Position numbers and translations under genes: made by a program
Notes under the pieces: generated by a model
Database searches by the model: none
What the model saw: only the letters and a program-made list of their open reading frames with translations
What the model was told of the DNA's origin: nothing
In this document: positions 16,612 to 24,145 of the stretch, piece by piece
How the letters are laid out: each line of letters starts with the position of its first letter
Position numbering within the stretch: position 1 is the stretch's first letter
DNA from: Syntrophorhabdaceae bacterium
Lineage (GTDB): Bacteria; Desulfobacterota; Syntrophorhabdia; Syntrophorhabdales; Syntrophorhabdaceae
Reading direction: 5' to 3'
Length of the DNA: 60,734 nt
NCBI GenBank assembly: GCA_036504895.1
Contig: DASXUJ010000103.1
Coordinates: forward strand, 1 to 60,734

Positions 16612-18314
16612 TACTCATAATCGGCGGCGGCATAAGCGGCATTTCCGCCGCAAAGGTGATTCTTAAAGGGGGCGGCGAGGCGACGATCCTCGAATCTTCT
16701 CCGGCGACGGGGGGACTCATGGCTCGTATCGCCAATTGCAGGGTCGGATTTTCCACTTTCTTTGACGAGATAAAAGATAATCCCCGCCTGAGGGTGATCA
16801 CGGGCCGCGGCATAGACTCCGTGAAGAAAAAAGACGGTTTTTTGGTGACCCTGGACGACGGGGAGACTCTCGAGGCAGAAAAGATAATCATCTCCACAGG
16901 CCTCACGCCTTACGATCCCGCCCGATACAAAGGGAAGAGGGTGCTCACGAGCCTCGAATATGACGCCCTTATCGACCAAAGGAATGGCGAGCTGCCTCCT
17001 GATTTTGAAAAGATCGCATTTGTGCTCTGCGTGGGCTCCCGCTCGGAGGAATACCCTCTGTGCTCCTCGGTCTGCTGCTCCTATTCGCTTCGGGAAATCA
17101 AGTGGACCCTTCAGAGGAGCGCCCCCGAGATCAAGGTGTTCTATAACGACCTCCGCTTTTTCGGACAGGAATTCTATCTGGAGAAATTGTATCGGGACAA
17201 TGGTGTGGGTTTTGTCCGGGCCAATACAAGGTATTTCGACGAAGACGAAGACGGGGTCACGATACGCTATTATACCGATACCCTCCATGTTGAGCGGTTC
17301 AATTATGTGGTCCTTGCCATAGGCTTGCGTCCTAATAAGGAGCTCGTGAGGCTGAGCGGGCTTTTCGGTTTTACCCTCAATGAATATGGATTCGTGAAAG
17401 AGGAGACGCCGCTGGCCGCCGATGCCCCGGGCCTTTTTGTCTCCGGAGGGGCACTCGAACCCATGAACATCAAAGATTCCATTCTTACGGGCTTCGGCGC
17501 CGCCATACGTGCCTTGGGTAAAGAGGAACATTCGGAGCTGATCTACCGGGAGCCCGAGCCCGAGCTTGTAATACCGGAGGATAAGGATTCCTATCTTTTC
17601 TTTATCGGTTCGGGGGAGCCTTCAATGGCTTTTTTCGCCGAATACCTCTCTTCCAGGTTCATCAGGATTGCTGCCGCTCTGATCCGGAAAGGAAAGAAGG
17701 TGTATGTGGTCACGAAAAATCTCGTGACCCCGTCCCTTGCGGAATTGGAATATGAAAAGGCGAGACGGGATGGGGTCTTCTTCATCCACTTGGAAGAGGG
17801 CGAGCAGATAACCTTCGATGGAGAAAGTATCCATATCTCAGGGAGAAACCTTTCGCTCGAAGCACAGCTTGTAGTGAAATCGGATGATTACGAACCTCTT
17901 TTCAGGGACAGGGAATTTCTTTCTCTCTACAGGTCGGAGCCCCAGCTGAGGTGGTCGCCCACCAAATGGGGACGGAAGAGATATCATGCAGGCTTTATCA
18001 GACATCCCCGCGAGAAAAGATGGGAGGAGCGGGAAGTTTACGGCGCCCTCGGTGAAATGCTCCTTGACCGGGAGGAGGAGCGGGTATTGCCCGCGGTCAA
18101 CGAGGAGCGCTGCTCCGGTTGCGGCTCGTGCAAAGATGCATGTCCCCATAGTGCGATCGAGATCCGTATCGAAGAGAAAAGTATCGCGGTCTTCGGCCCC
18201 CGTACCGTCTCCAGGGTGCCTGTCGCCCACGTGAAAGAGGACACCTGTGTGGGATGCGGCCTCTGCGCATCCACGTGCCCGTCGGATGTAATAAGCTATC
18301 CCGAAGCGAGCTGA
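16608..18314 (+). CDS. Third HdrA-like flavoprotein with unusual middle domain
   Basis: A 568-residue protein that begins directly with the FAD motif (MILIIGGGISGISAAKVIL), so the usual HdrA N-terminal domain is absent. It keeps the family signature CVGSRSEE...CSSVCC near residue 140, and ends in two [4Fe-4S] motifs (CSGCGSCKDACP; CVGCGLCASTCP). Residues about 320-480 (from YLFFIGSGEPSMAFF to the KRYHAGF region) are not typical HdrA and I do not recognise them. Like the copy at 12220, it lacks the central LDCSAC cluster motif. The start overlaps hdrB by four bases. It is the last gene of the cluster and presumably binds HdrBC. Confidence 0.85.
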   Translation: MILIIGGGISGISAAKVILKGGGEATILESSPATGGLMARIANCRVGFSTFFDEIKDNPRLRVITGRGIDSVKKKDGFLVTLDDGETLEAEKIIISTGLTPYDPARYKGKRVLTSLEYDALIDQRNGELPPDFEKIAFVLCVGSRSEEYPLCSSVCCSYSLREIKWTLQRSAPEIKVFYNDLRFFGQEFYLEKLYRDNGVGFVRANTRYFDEDEDGVTIRYYTDTLHVERFNYVVLAIGLRPNKELVRLSGLFGFTLNEYGFVKEETPLAADAPGLFVSGGALEPMNIKDSILTGFGAAIRALGKEEHSELIYREPEPELVIPEDKDSYLFFIGSGEPSMAFFAEYLSSRFIRIAAALIRKGKKVYVVTKNLVTPSLAELEYEKARRDGVFFIHLEEGEQITFDGESIHISGRNLSLEAQLVVKSDDYEPLFRDREFLSLYRSEPQLRWSPTKWGRKRYHAGFIRHPREKRWEEREVYGALGEMLLDREEERVLPAVNEERCSGCGSCKDACPHSAIEIRIEEKSIAVFGPRTVSRVPVAHVKEDTCVGCGLCASTCPSDVISYPEAS

Positions 18315-18639
18315 GGAAAGGGGGCCAGGGGGGTTGCAGGGGACGACAACACTCTGATGCCTTAAATGTAAAGTTGTTGATATTTCATGTATTGAATATC
18401 AGTCATTCTTCCCGCTATATCCGAGGGGCGAGGCAGGGAGGATATGTTTTCATTAGTCGCCCAAAATAAGAAAAAGAGGTGAAGAAAGGGGGTGGATACC
18501 GAAGACAGGGGTCTAAGAAAGGTGGGAGAGGGGGTTTTTGTCAATAGCTTCCATGACCGCTCCGACCCTTCCGCACGACAGTATTTGCACAAGATTGGGA
18601 AGAGAGTGCCAGGAAAACACAAATCATAAGGGAGGATTT
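18315..18639. other. Gene-free region before the third TRAP operon
   Basis: No coding signal is seen here. It holds an imperfect dyad, TGATATT (18378-18384) and AATATCA (18395-18401), overlapped by a weak promoter-like pair (TTGTTG 18374-18379, 17 bases, TATCAG). A G/A-rich stretch follows from about 18420 to 18535. No convincing sigma-54 site was found, unlike the upstream region of the first dctP. Confidence 0.4.
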
Positions 18640-19671
18640 ATGAAAAGATCATCATGGATGGTATGTTGTTTCGCGGTTGCCGCGTTTTTGGCTTCATTTC
18701 TCGTTCCCTCCTATAGTTCTGCCCAGGAGAAGGTAGTCACCCTGAAGGTAGCGAACTGGTTTCCCATTACCCATAAGCAGAGCCTTCTTCTCGATGCCTG
18801 GGGCAAGGAAGTAGAGAAGAAGACAGGCGGGAAAGTCAAGGTCAATTATTACGCGGCCGGTACGCTTGTGCCCGCAGCCCAGAGTTACGATGCAGTGACC
18901 AAAGGCATCAGTGATGTGGGCAACCATGTCCTCGGCTACACAGTGGGTAAGTTTCCCCTCATGGAGATTATAGACCTTCCCCTGGGTTACCCGAACAACA
19001 CGGTTCCCACGAAAATGGCCAATGCCTTCTACAATAAGTTCAAACCCAAAGAATTCGAAGATATAAAGATCCTCTGGTTCCATGCCCAGGCCCCCGGTAT
19101 AGTCCACACAAAAATAAAACCCATATCGAAACTCGAAGATTTGAAAGGCATGAAGATGAGGACCTACGGATCGAACGCTAAATTGATGGGATACCTCGGA
19201 GGAACCCCGGTCGCAATGCCCATGACGGATGTGTACGACTCCCTCTCGAGGGGCGTGGCTGACGGGCTGATGGCCGCCTACGAGGCCCTCGAAGGCTTCA
19301 GGGTCGGAGAGCAGGTAAAATACCATACGGAGAATTACGAGACATCTTATAGCGCCACCTTTGTGGTGGTCATGAACAAGAAGAAATGGAATTCCCTGTC
19401 GCCGGACGTGCAGAAGATAATAGACGGGATGAGTCCCCAGTATATCGAGAAGTTTGCCGTCATGTGGGACGAAATTGAGAAAAGCGGAAAGGAATATTGT
19501 ATAAAACGGGGCAACAAGATCATCACCCTCGATAAGGCGGAGCAGGCGAGATGGGTCGCAAAGGCGGAACCTCTTTTTGACGACTATACAAAGAGAATGA
19601 AGGCAAAAGGACTGCCCGGCGAGGAGGCATTGAAGTTCGTCCGTGATTACCTGAAACCTTTCAGGAAATAA
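18640..19671 (+). CDS. dctP: TRAP substrate-binding protein DctP (second complete copy)
   Basis: Periplasmic receptor, 343 residues, with a Sec signal peptide cut after SSA near residue 28. It is strongly similar along its length to the receptor at 599 (shared KGMKMRTYGSNA, GGTPVAMPM, GVADGL and AYEALEG). Binding residues near the conserved arginine are the same class, so the ligand may be related. The start has GGAGG at 18631-18635; upstream in-frame starts would hide the signal peptide. It begins a dctP-dctQ-dctM operon placed right after the Hdr cluster and before an acyl-CoA ligase, which suggests uptake of an acid that is then activated to a CoA ester. Confidence 0.95.
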   Translation: MKRSSWMVCCFAVAAFLASFLVPSYSSAQEKVVTLKVANWFPITHKQSLLLDAWGKEVEKKTGGKVKVNYYAAGTLVPAAQSYDAVTKGISDVGNHVLGYTVGKFPLMEIIDLPLGYPNNTVPTKMANAFYNKFKPKEFEDIKILWFHAQAPGIVHTKIKPISKLEDLKGMKMRTYGSNAKLMGYLGGTPVAMPMTDVYDSLSRGVADGLMAAYEALEGFRVGEQVKYHTENYETSYSATFVVVMNKKKWNSLSPDVQKIIDGMSPQYIEKFAVMWDEIEKSGKEYCIKRGNKIITLDKAEQARWVAKAEPLFDDYTKRMKAKGLPGEEALKFVRDYLKPFRK

Positions 19672-19715
19672 GGGGATATCAGCATCGCTTTCCATTCTAT
19701 CGAGGAGGTAAGGGA

Positions 19716-20201
19716 ATGCAGGTATTTCATTCCGTGGTTTTGAGAATCGGACGGGTGATGGACGTGGTCGGGGGGATTATTCTCACGCTCATGATGCTGA
19801 TTACCGTCCTTGATGTGATCCTGCGGTTTTTCAAGAAACCGATCACCGGCACCTATGAGCTTGTATTCTTGGGAGGCGCCGTGGTAATCGGCTGCGCCAT
19901 TCCCCTCACGTCGTGGGAAGGGGGGCATGTCGCCGTAGATTTCCTGCTCGAGCATTTTTCACCGGCTTTGAAGAAAATGATCAATATTATCACGAGAGTG
20001 ATGGGGATCGCATTTTTTGCGGTCCTCGGAGCCAACCTCGCCATTCTCGGCACCGAACACTTTAAATCCGGAGAGGTCTCCCTCACCCTCCACGTACCTT
20101 ATTACCCGGCTGCGTACATTCTGTCTTTATGCGCTTTCGTGGAATGTCTCGTGCTCATATCGTTGCTTATAAAAACTATTTCCGGGGGCGAACATGAATG
20201 A
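19716..20201 (+). CDS. dctQ: TRAP small permease DctQ (second complete copy)
   Basis: Small TRAP membrane subunit of 161 residues with four hydrophobic segments. It shares TVLDVILRFFKKPITGTYELV and the HVPYYPAAYILSLCAFVE end with the copy at 1696. The ribosome site GAGGAGGTAAGGG precedes the ATG. The stop overlaps the dctM start by eight bases, the same arrangement as in the first operon. Confidence 0.93.
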   Translation: MQVFHSVVLRIGRVMDVVGGIILTLMMLITVLDVILRFFKKPITGTYELVFLGGAVVIGCAIPLTSWEGGHVAVDFLLEHFSPALKKMINIITRVMGIAFFAVLGANLAILGTEHFKSGEVSLTLHVPYYPAAYILSLCAFVECLVLISLLIKTISGGEHE

Positions 20202-21495
20202 GACCGTCGTGGGAATCTTCGCACTCTGTCTGCTCCTGGGACTCTTTCTTACCGGTATCGAGCTGGCATTTGCCATGGGCATCATCGGCGTCGTGGGATT
20301 CGCGTACCTTGTCGACGTGCCGGCTGCCATGGGCCTTATTGCCAACGATTTTTTCGATGCCCTTGCCTCCTATGGGCTGACCGTGATCCCCCTCTTTGTC
20401 CTCATGGGCCAGATCGCCTTCAATGCGGGCATCGCGAAGCGTCTTTATGATTGTGCCCACAGGTTCCTCGGTCATATACCGGGCGGTCTCGCTATGGCCA
20501 CGGTCGCCGGGGCCACGGCTTTCAAGGCAATCTGCGGCTCAGTAGCGGCCACGTCGGCTACCTTTGCGAGCGTGGCGGTGCCGGAGATGACCAAATACGG
20601 TTACGACAAAAAACTCTCTACCGGCATCGTGGCCACCGTCGGGACCCTGGGATGTCTCATCCCGCCCAGCGTGGTCCTGATTATTTTCGGTATCGTGACC
20701 CAGCAGTCGATCGGCCGGCTTTTTCTGGCCGGTATATTTCCCGGGCTGCTCATTGCATTCTTTTTTGTGGTAGTCATCTTCGGCTGGTGCAGGATCAATC
20801 CCTCTCTCGGCCCTAAGTGTGAGGCATTCACGTGGAGCGCCCGGTGGAAGACGGTGCCGGATGTGATATGGCCTCTCGTCATTTTCCTGGTGATCATCGT
20901 GGGTATGATGAAAGGGGTTTTTACGCCCACTGAAGCGGGCAGTATAGGGGCATTTTCAGTCCTCGTGCTATGCATCGCAAAAAAGAATATGAATTTCAGA
21001 GGTTATGTGAAATCGGTGAGAGAGTCCCTCAGGACCGCGTGTATGGTGCTGCTCCTCATCGCTACTTCAAACATGCTCGGACATTTTATCGCGGTGACCA
21101 ATATGCCGGTCCTTCTCGGATCGTGGGTCCTGGGCCTCACGTTGCCTGCCTATGTGGTATGCTGCATGATTCTCCTCATTTACCTGATTGGGGGATCGTT
21201 CATCGATGACCTTGCCTTCATGATCCTGGCAACGCCTATATTTTTCCCCATCATCACCAAACTCGGGTACGATCCCCTATGGGCGGGCATAATGGTGGCG
21301 CTTACCGTCTGCATCGGCTCCGTGGTCCCCCCGGTGGCCATATGCGTCTTCATCGTCAAGAATATTACGAAAGTGCCTATGGGCATTATTTATGCCGGAG
21401 TCTATCCCTTTCTTATCGCTCTGGTGATGGTGGTTGTACTCTGTTTTTTATTTCCCCCGATCGTCCTTTACCTGCCTAATCTGCTTATGCCTTAA
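20194..21495 (+). CDS. dctM: TRAP large permease DctM (second complete copy)
   Basis: Large TRAP permease, 433 residues, the same length as the copy at 2177. It has the matching landmarks VPLFVLMGQIAFNAGIAKRL, GATAFKAICGS, PPSVVLIIFGI and GGSFIDDLAFMILATPIFFP. The two proteins are close paralogues, but their DNA has diverged throughout, in contrast to the fragment at the window start. No strong terminator follows; a hairpin lies between it and the ligase gene. Confidence 0.95.
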   Translation: MNETVVGIFALCLLLGLFLTGIELAFAMGIIGVVGFAYLVDVPAAMGLIANDFFDALASYGLTVIPLFVLMGQIAFNAGIAKRLYDCAHRFLGHIPGGLAMATVAGATAFKAICGSVAATSATFASVAVPEMTKYGYDKKLSTGIVATVGTLGCLIPPSVVLIIFGIVTQQSIGRLFLAGIFPGLLIAFFFVVVIFGWCRINPSLGPKCEAFTWSARWKTVPDVIWPLVIFLVIIVGMMKGVFTPTEAGSIGAFSVLVLCIAKKNMNFRGYVKSVRESLRTACMVLLLIATSNMLGHFIAVTNMPVLLGSWVLGLTLPAYVVCCMILLIYLIGGSFIDDLAFMILATPIFFPIITKLGYDPLWAGIMVALTVCIGSVVPPVAICVFIVKNITKVPMGIIYAGVYPFLIALVMVVVLCFLFPPIVLYLPNLLMP

Positions 21496-21550
21496 CGAGG
21501 ACGAGGGAGGCGGTGAAGAAGGGCCCTTAGCAATTAACGTGTGAAAAGAG

Positions 21551-21584
21551 GCGCGGGCGCTCGATCGTTGAGATGGGCCCGCGC
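21551..21584 (+). other. Hairpin between dctM and the acyl-CoA ligase
   Basis: GCGCGGGC (21551-21558) and GCCCGCGC (21577-21584) form an 8-bp GC-only stem without a T run. It may act as a partial terminator or RNA-stability element between the TRAP operon and the ligase. Confidence 0.5.
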
Positions 21585-21610
21585 AAGAACCATGAACAGG
21601 AGGAGGGAAA

Positions 21611-23158
21611 ATGACGATTGGCGATCTACTTACGAGAAATGCGAATAAATTTCCTAAAAAGCCGGCTGTCGTCGATGAGGGCGGACCACTCACTTTTCAA
21701 ACCCTGAATGAGCGGGTCAATCGGGTAGCCCGCTTCCTGATCGGTGCGGGTCTTAGGAAGGGAGATCGTATCGGGGCAGTGGTCCACAACTGCCATCAGT
21801 TTATGGAGATCTACTTTGCCGCGGCAAAAACGGGGGGAATTTTCTGTCCTTATAACAACCATCTGAAGGCCGAGGAACTGAAGGAGCTGATCGACTATTC
21901 CAGCCCCGCATTCCTCTTTCTCGATCAGGATTTTAGTGAAATGGTCGGGGCGATCAGGCCCGGCCTCAGTCCTTCTCTAAAGTATATCTGTCTGCAGGAA
22001 TCCAAATGGCAGGGGATGGAGCAGTATGAAGACATCGCATCCGTTGGGGTTGCGGTGGAGCCCGGCGTGAAGGTAACGGAAGATGATGTGCTGAGCATAA
22101 TCTTTACCGCCGGCACCACGGGGAGGCCCAAAGGCGCCATGAGGACTCATCGCCACCTGATGTCGGATGCGGTGGCGAGCGCCATAGAGTTGAGGGTCGA
22201 ATATGACGAAAAGGTGCTGATTACATTTCCCATGTATCACGTTGCCGCGGAAGACAATATCGTGCGCCATTCCTTTATGCCCAACACGATCTATATCAAG
22301 AAGGAAGGCGGATTTAACCCCGCCGAGGTGCTCGAATATATTGCCCGCGAGGGGATCACGAGGTGTCAGTTCGTCCCCACCATGATCCACAGCCTTCTTC
22401 AGATCCCGGATGTGAAGAAGTTCGATCTTTCCAGCTTGAGGCTGATCCTCTATGCGGGCTCTCCCATGCCAGTGGAACTCCTGAGGCAGGCCCTGGAGAT
22501 TTTCCCCTGCGGTTTTGCCCAGCTTTACGGTCAAACGGAAAGCGGCCCCTTTACCACGGTCCTCAAGCCTGAGGATCATATCGTGAGCGGTCCGGGGGCG
22601 AATCTGGAGAGACTCGCCTCTTCGGGAAAACCGGCGGTCAACTACGAGATCAGGATCGTCGATGAGAATGACCAGGACGTGGCCGTGGGAGAGGTAGGGG
22701 AGATCATATGCAGGAGCGAGGCTATGACGATCGGATACTGGCAGATGCCGGAGGCGACCGAAGAGAAGCTGAGGGGAGGATGGCTTCGCACCGGGGACCT
22801 CGGAAAATTCGATTCCGAAGGCTTCATCTATATCGTGGAACGAAAGAATGACATGATCATATCGGGCGGCGTCAATATTTATCCAAGGGAAGTGGAGGAG
22901 GTTCTCTACCGGCATCCGGCGGTTTCGGAAGTCTCCGTCATAGGCATACCGGACGAGCACTGGGGGGAGGTGGTCAAGGCCGCGGTGGTACTGAAAAACG
23001 GCTCCGCTGCCACAGACGCCGAGCTTATCGCCTTCTGCGGCGAGCGGCTGGCAGGGTACAAGAAGCCCAAGTCAGTCGATTTCTGGAAAGAGCTGCCCAA
23101 GAGCCCCCAGGGGAAGATATTGAAAAAGGAAATCAGGAAGTTCTACGGGAATAATTGA
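21611..23158 (+). CDS. AMP-forming acyl-CoA ligase
   Basis: Adenylate-forming CoA ligase of 515 residues; it activates a carboxylic acid through an acyl-AMP in the cytoplasm. All core motifs are present: TAGTTGRPKGA (phosphate loop), YGQTESG, the hinge region GWLRTGDLGKFDSEGFIYIVERKNDMII (given here in parts: GWLRTGDLG, ERKND), and the catalytic lysine in KSPQGKILKKEIR. The group includes long-chain fatty-acid and aromatic-acid CoA ligases. The start has GAGGAGGGAAA. Its place behind a TRAP operon suggests it activates the imported acid. Nothing in the motifs alone fixes chain length or ring substrate. Confidence 0.92.
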   Translation: MTIGDLLTRNANKFPKKPAVVDEGGPLTFQTLNERVNRVARFLIGAGLRKGDRIGAVVHNCHQFMEIYFAAAKTGGIFCPYNNHLKAEELKELIDYSSPAFLFLDQDFSEMVGAIRPGLSPSLKYICLQESKWQGMEQYEDIASVGVAVEPGVKVTEDDVLSIIFTAGTTGRPKGAMRTHRHLMSDAVASAIELRVEYDEKVLITFPMYHVAAEDNIVRHSFMPNTIYIKKEGGFNPAEVLEYIAREGITRCQFVPTMIHSLLQIPDVKKFDLSSLRLILYAGSPMPVELLRQALEIFPCGFAQLYGQTESGPFTTVLKPEDHIVSGPGANLERLASSGKPAVNYEIRIVDENDQDVAVGEVGEIICRSEAMTIGYWQMPEATEEKLRGGWLRTGDLGKFDSEGFIYIVERKNDMIISGGVNIYPREVEEVLYRHPAVSEVSVIGIPDEHWGEVVKAAVVLKNGSAATDAELIAFCGERLAGYKKPKSVDFWKELPKSPQGKILKKEIRKFYGNN

Positions 23159-23214
23159 CGGAAGGCCATCCCGGCTGAAGGACGGCCCCCATAGGTCCTT
23201 TCCATAAAGGCAGA

Positions 23215-23254
23215 CCCCTTGCCGGCTCCAGGCAGACGCCATTCCGGCAAGGGG
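23215..23254 (+). terminator. Terminator-like hairpin after the ligase
   Basis: An 11-bp perfect GC-rich stem (23215-23225 and 23244-23254) with an 18-base loop. The following stretch is A/T-rich but not a clean T run. Confidence 0.6.
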
Positions 23255-23283
23255 CGAATTTGATCTCTTATTCCATTTCTAAT

Positions 23284-23370
23284 TCAAAGCGCTCTCTTCG
23301 TTGCCTTCGTCATCCGCTCCTCGATGTACTGGTAGTACACCTTCGTCGCGCCTTCCTCGTCGCCTCGATA
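23284..23370 (-). pseudogene. Possible remnant of a coding sequence
   Basis: On the reverse strand 28 codons read RGDEEGATKVYYQYIEERMT then KATKRAL and a stop, with a natural-looking charged helical composition. The frame is closed upstream by TGA at 23371-23373, and no start or ribosome site is present. It lies just downstream of the CBS gene on the same strand. It may be the tail of a decayed gene, or chance. I do not recognise a family. Confidence 0.25.
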
Positions 23371-23394
23371 TCATCTTTGACTTAAGAATTGGAA

Positions 23395-23838
23395 TTACAC
23401 GTACGTGCCTGCGATATAATCGCTTAAATGCTTGATCTCGATCTTCTGCTCCTTGACTATTGCTTTGACCACGTCGCCGATTGAGATCACCCCCGCGAGG
23501 CGCCCGTGTTCAAACACGGGAAGGTGGCGGACCCGTTTCTCCGTCATAAGGGAGATGCATTCGTCTACTGTAGTCGAGGGCGACACGACATAAAGATCGC
23601 TCGTCATAATATCTTTGGTAAAGGTTTCCTTTGAGGACCGGCCTTCAAGTATGACTTTTCGCGCATAATCGCGTTCCGACACAATCCCCGCAACTTTTCC
23701 CCCATCGTCGAGCACGATGAGGGCGCCTATGCCTTTGTCCTGCATGAGCCCCAGTGCCCTGTAGACCAGTGTGTCGGTCGAGACGGTGGATACTTCACCA
23801 CCCTTGCGTTTCAAGATCTGTTCCACGGTAGTTTTCAT
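23395..23838 (-). CDS. CBS-pair domain protein
   Basis: Stand-alone protein of 147 residues made of two CBS motifs, which in other proteins bind adenosine nucleotides (AMP, ATP, SAM) and act as energy or redox sensors. The repeats are LVYRALGLMQDKGIGALIVLDDGG...GIVSERDYARKVIL and LYVVSPSTTVDECISLMTEKRVRHLPVFEHGRLAGVISIGDVVK. I place the start at MKTTVEQILKRKGG because it follows GAGGAGGTAAG and aligns with the start of the paralogue at 30921. It is divergent from the NDP-forming acyl-CoA synthetase. A role as an adenylate sensor for a partner is inferred only. Confidence 0.9.
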   Translation of the reverse strand: MKTTVEQILKRKGGEVSTVSTDTLVYRALGLMQDKGIGALIVLDDGGKVAGIVSERDYARKVILEGRSSKETFTKDIMTSDLYVVSPSTTVDECISLMTEKRVRHLPVFEHGRLAGVISIGDVVKAIVKEQKIEIKHLSDYIAGTYV

Positions 23839-23970
23839 CTTACCTCCTCTGTTATGGTCCGGTACACCGAACGGACATGAGCATAAGGTGCTCCTCAAGC
23901 TCCCGCTCCTTCTCCTGAAAGGGACGAAGGCCGGCGCCCTGTAAATGGATTCGGTTATCCTGTTCATGAT

Positions 23971-23999
23971 ATTGTATACGGGAGTTGTTTAAAAGTCAA
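23971..23999 (-). promoter_or_regulatory. Sigma-70 promoter of the CBS gene
   Basis: Read on the reverse strand, TTGACT (23999-23994), 17 bases and TACAAT (23976-23971) form a good promoter about 130 bases before the CBS start. The spacer ends in ACTCCCGTA, nearly the same as in the promoter of the second CBS gene. The rest of the gap up to 24145 is A/T-rich and gene-free. Confidence 0.65.
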
Positions 24000-24145
24000 T
24001 ATACATATTATCAATAATTTGAATATCAATTAATTTAGTTTGATGAAACCATGGTGGTTTAAAGCCGGGAGAGCGATCTTTTTCTTTTACCGGCAATTCC
24101 ATTTGTGGTATCTTCAGGTAACTTTCATATAATTCCGGGGTGCCT

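Noticed and set aside
18566-18595. Sigma-54 site before the third TRAP operon (GCACG...TTTGCAC)
   Set aside because: The distance between the GC-rich and TTGC parts is about three bases too long and the GG of the -24 element is missing.
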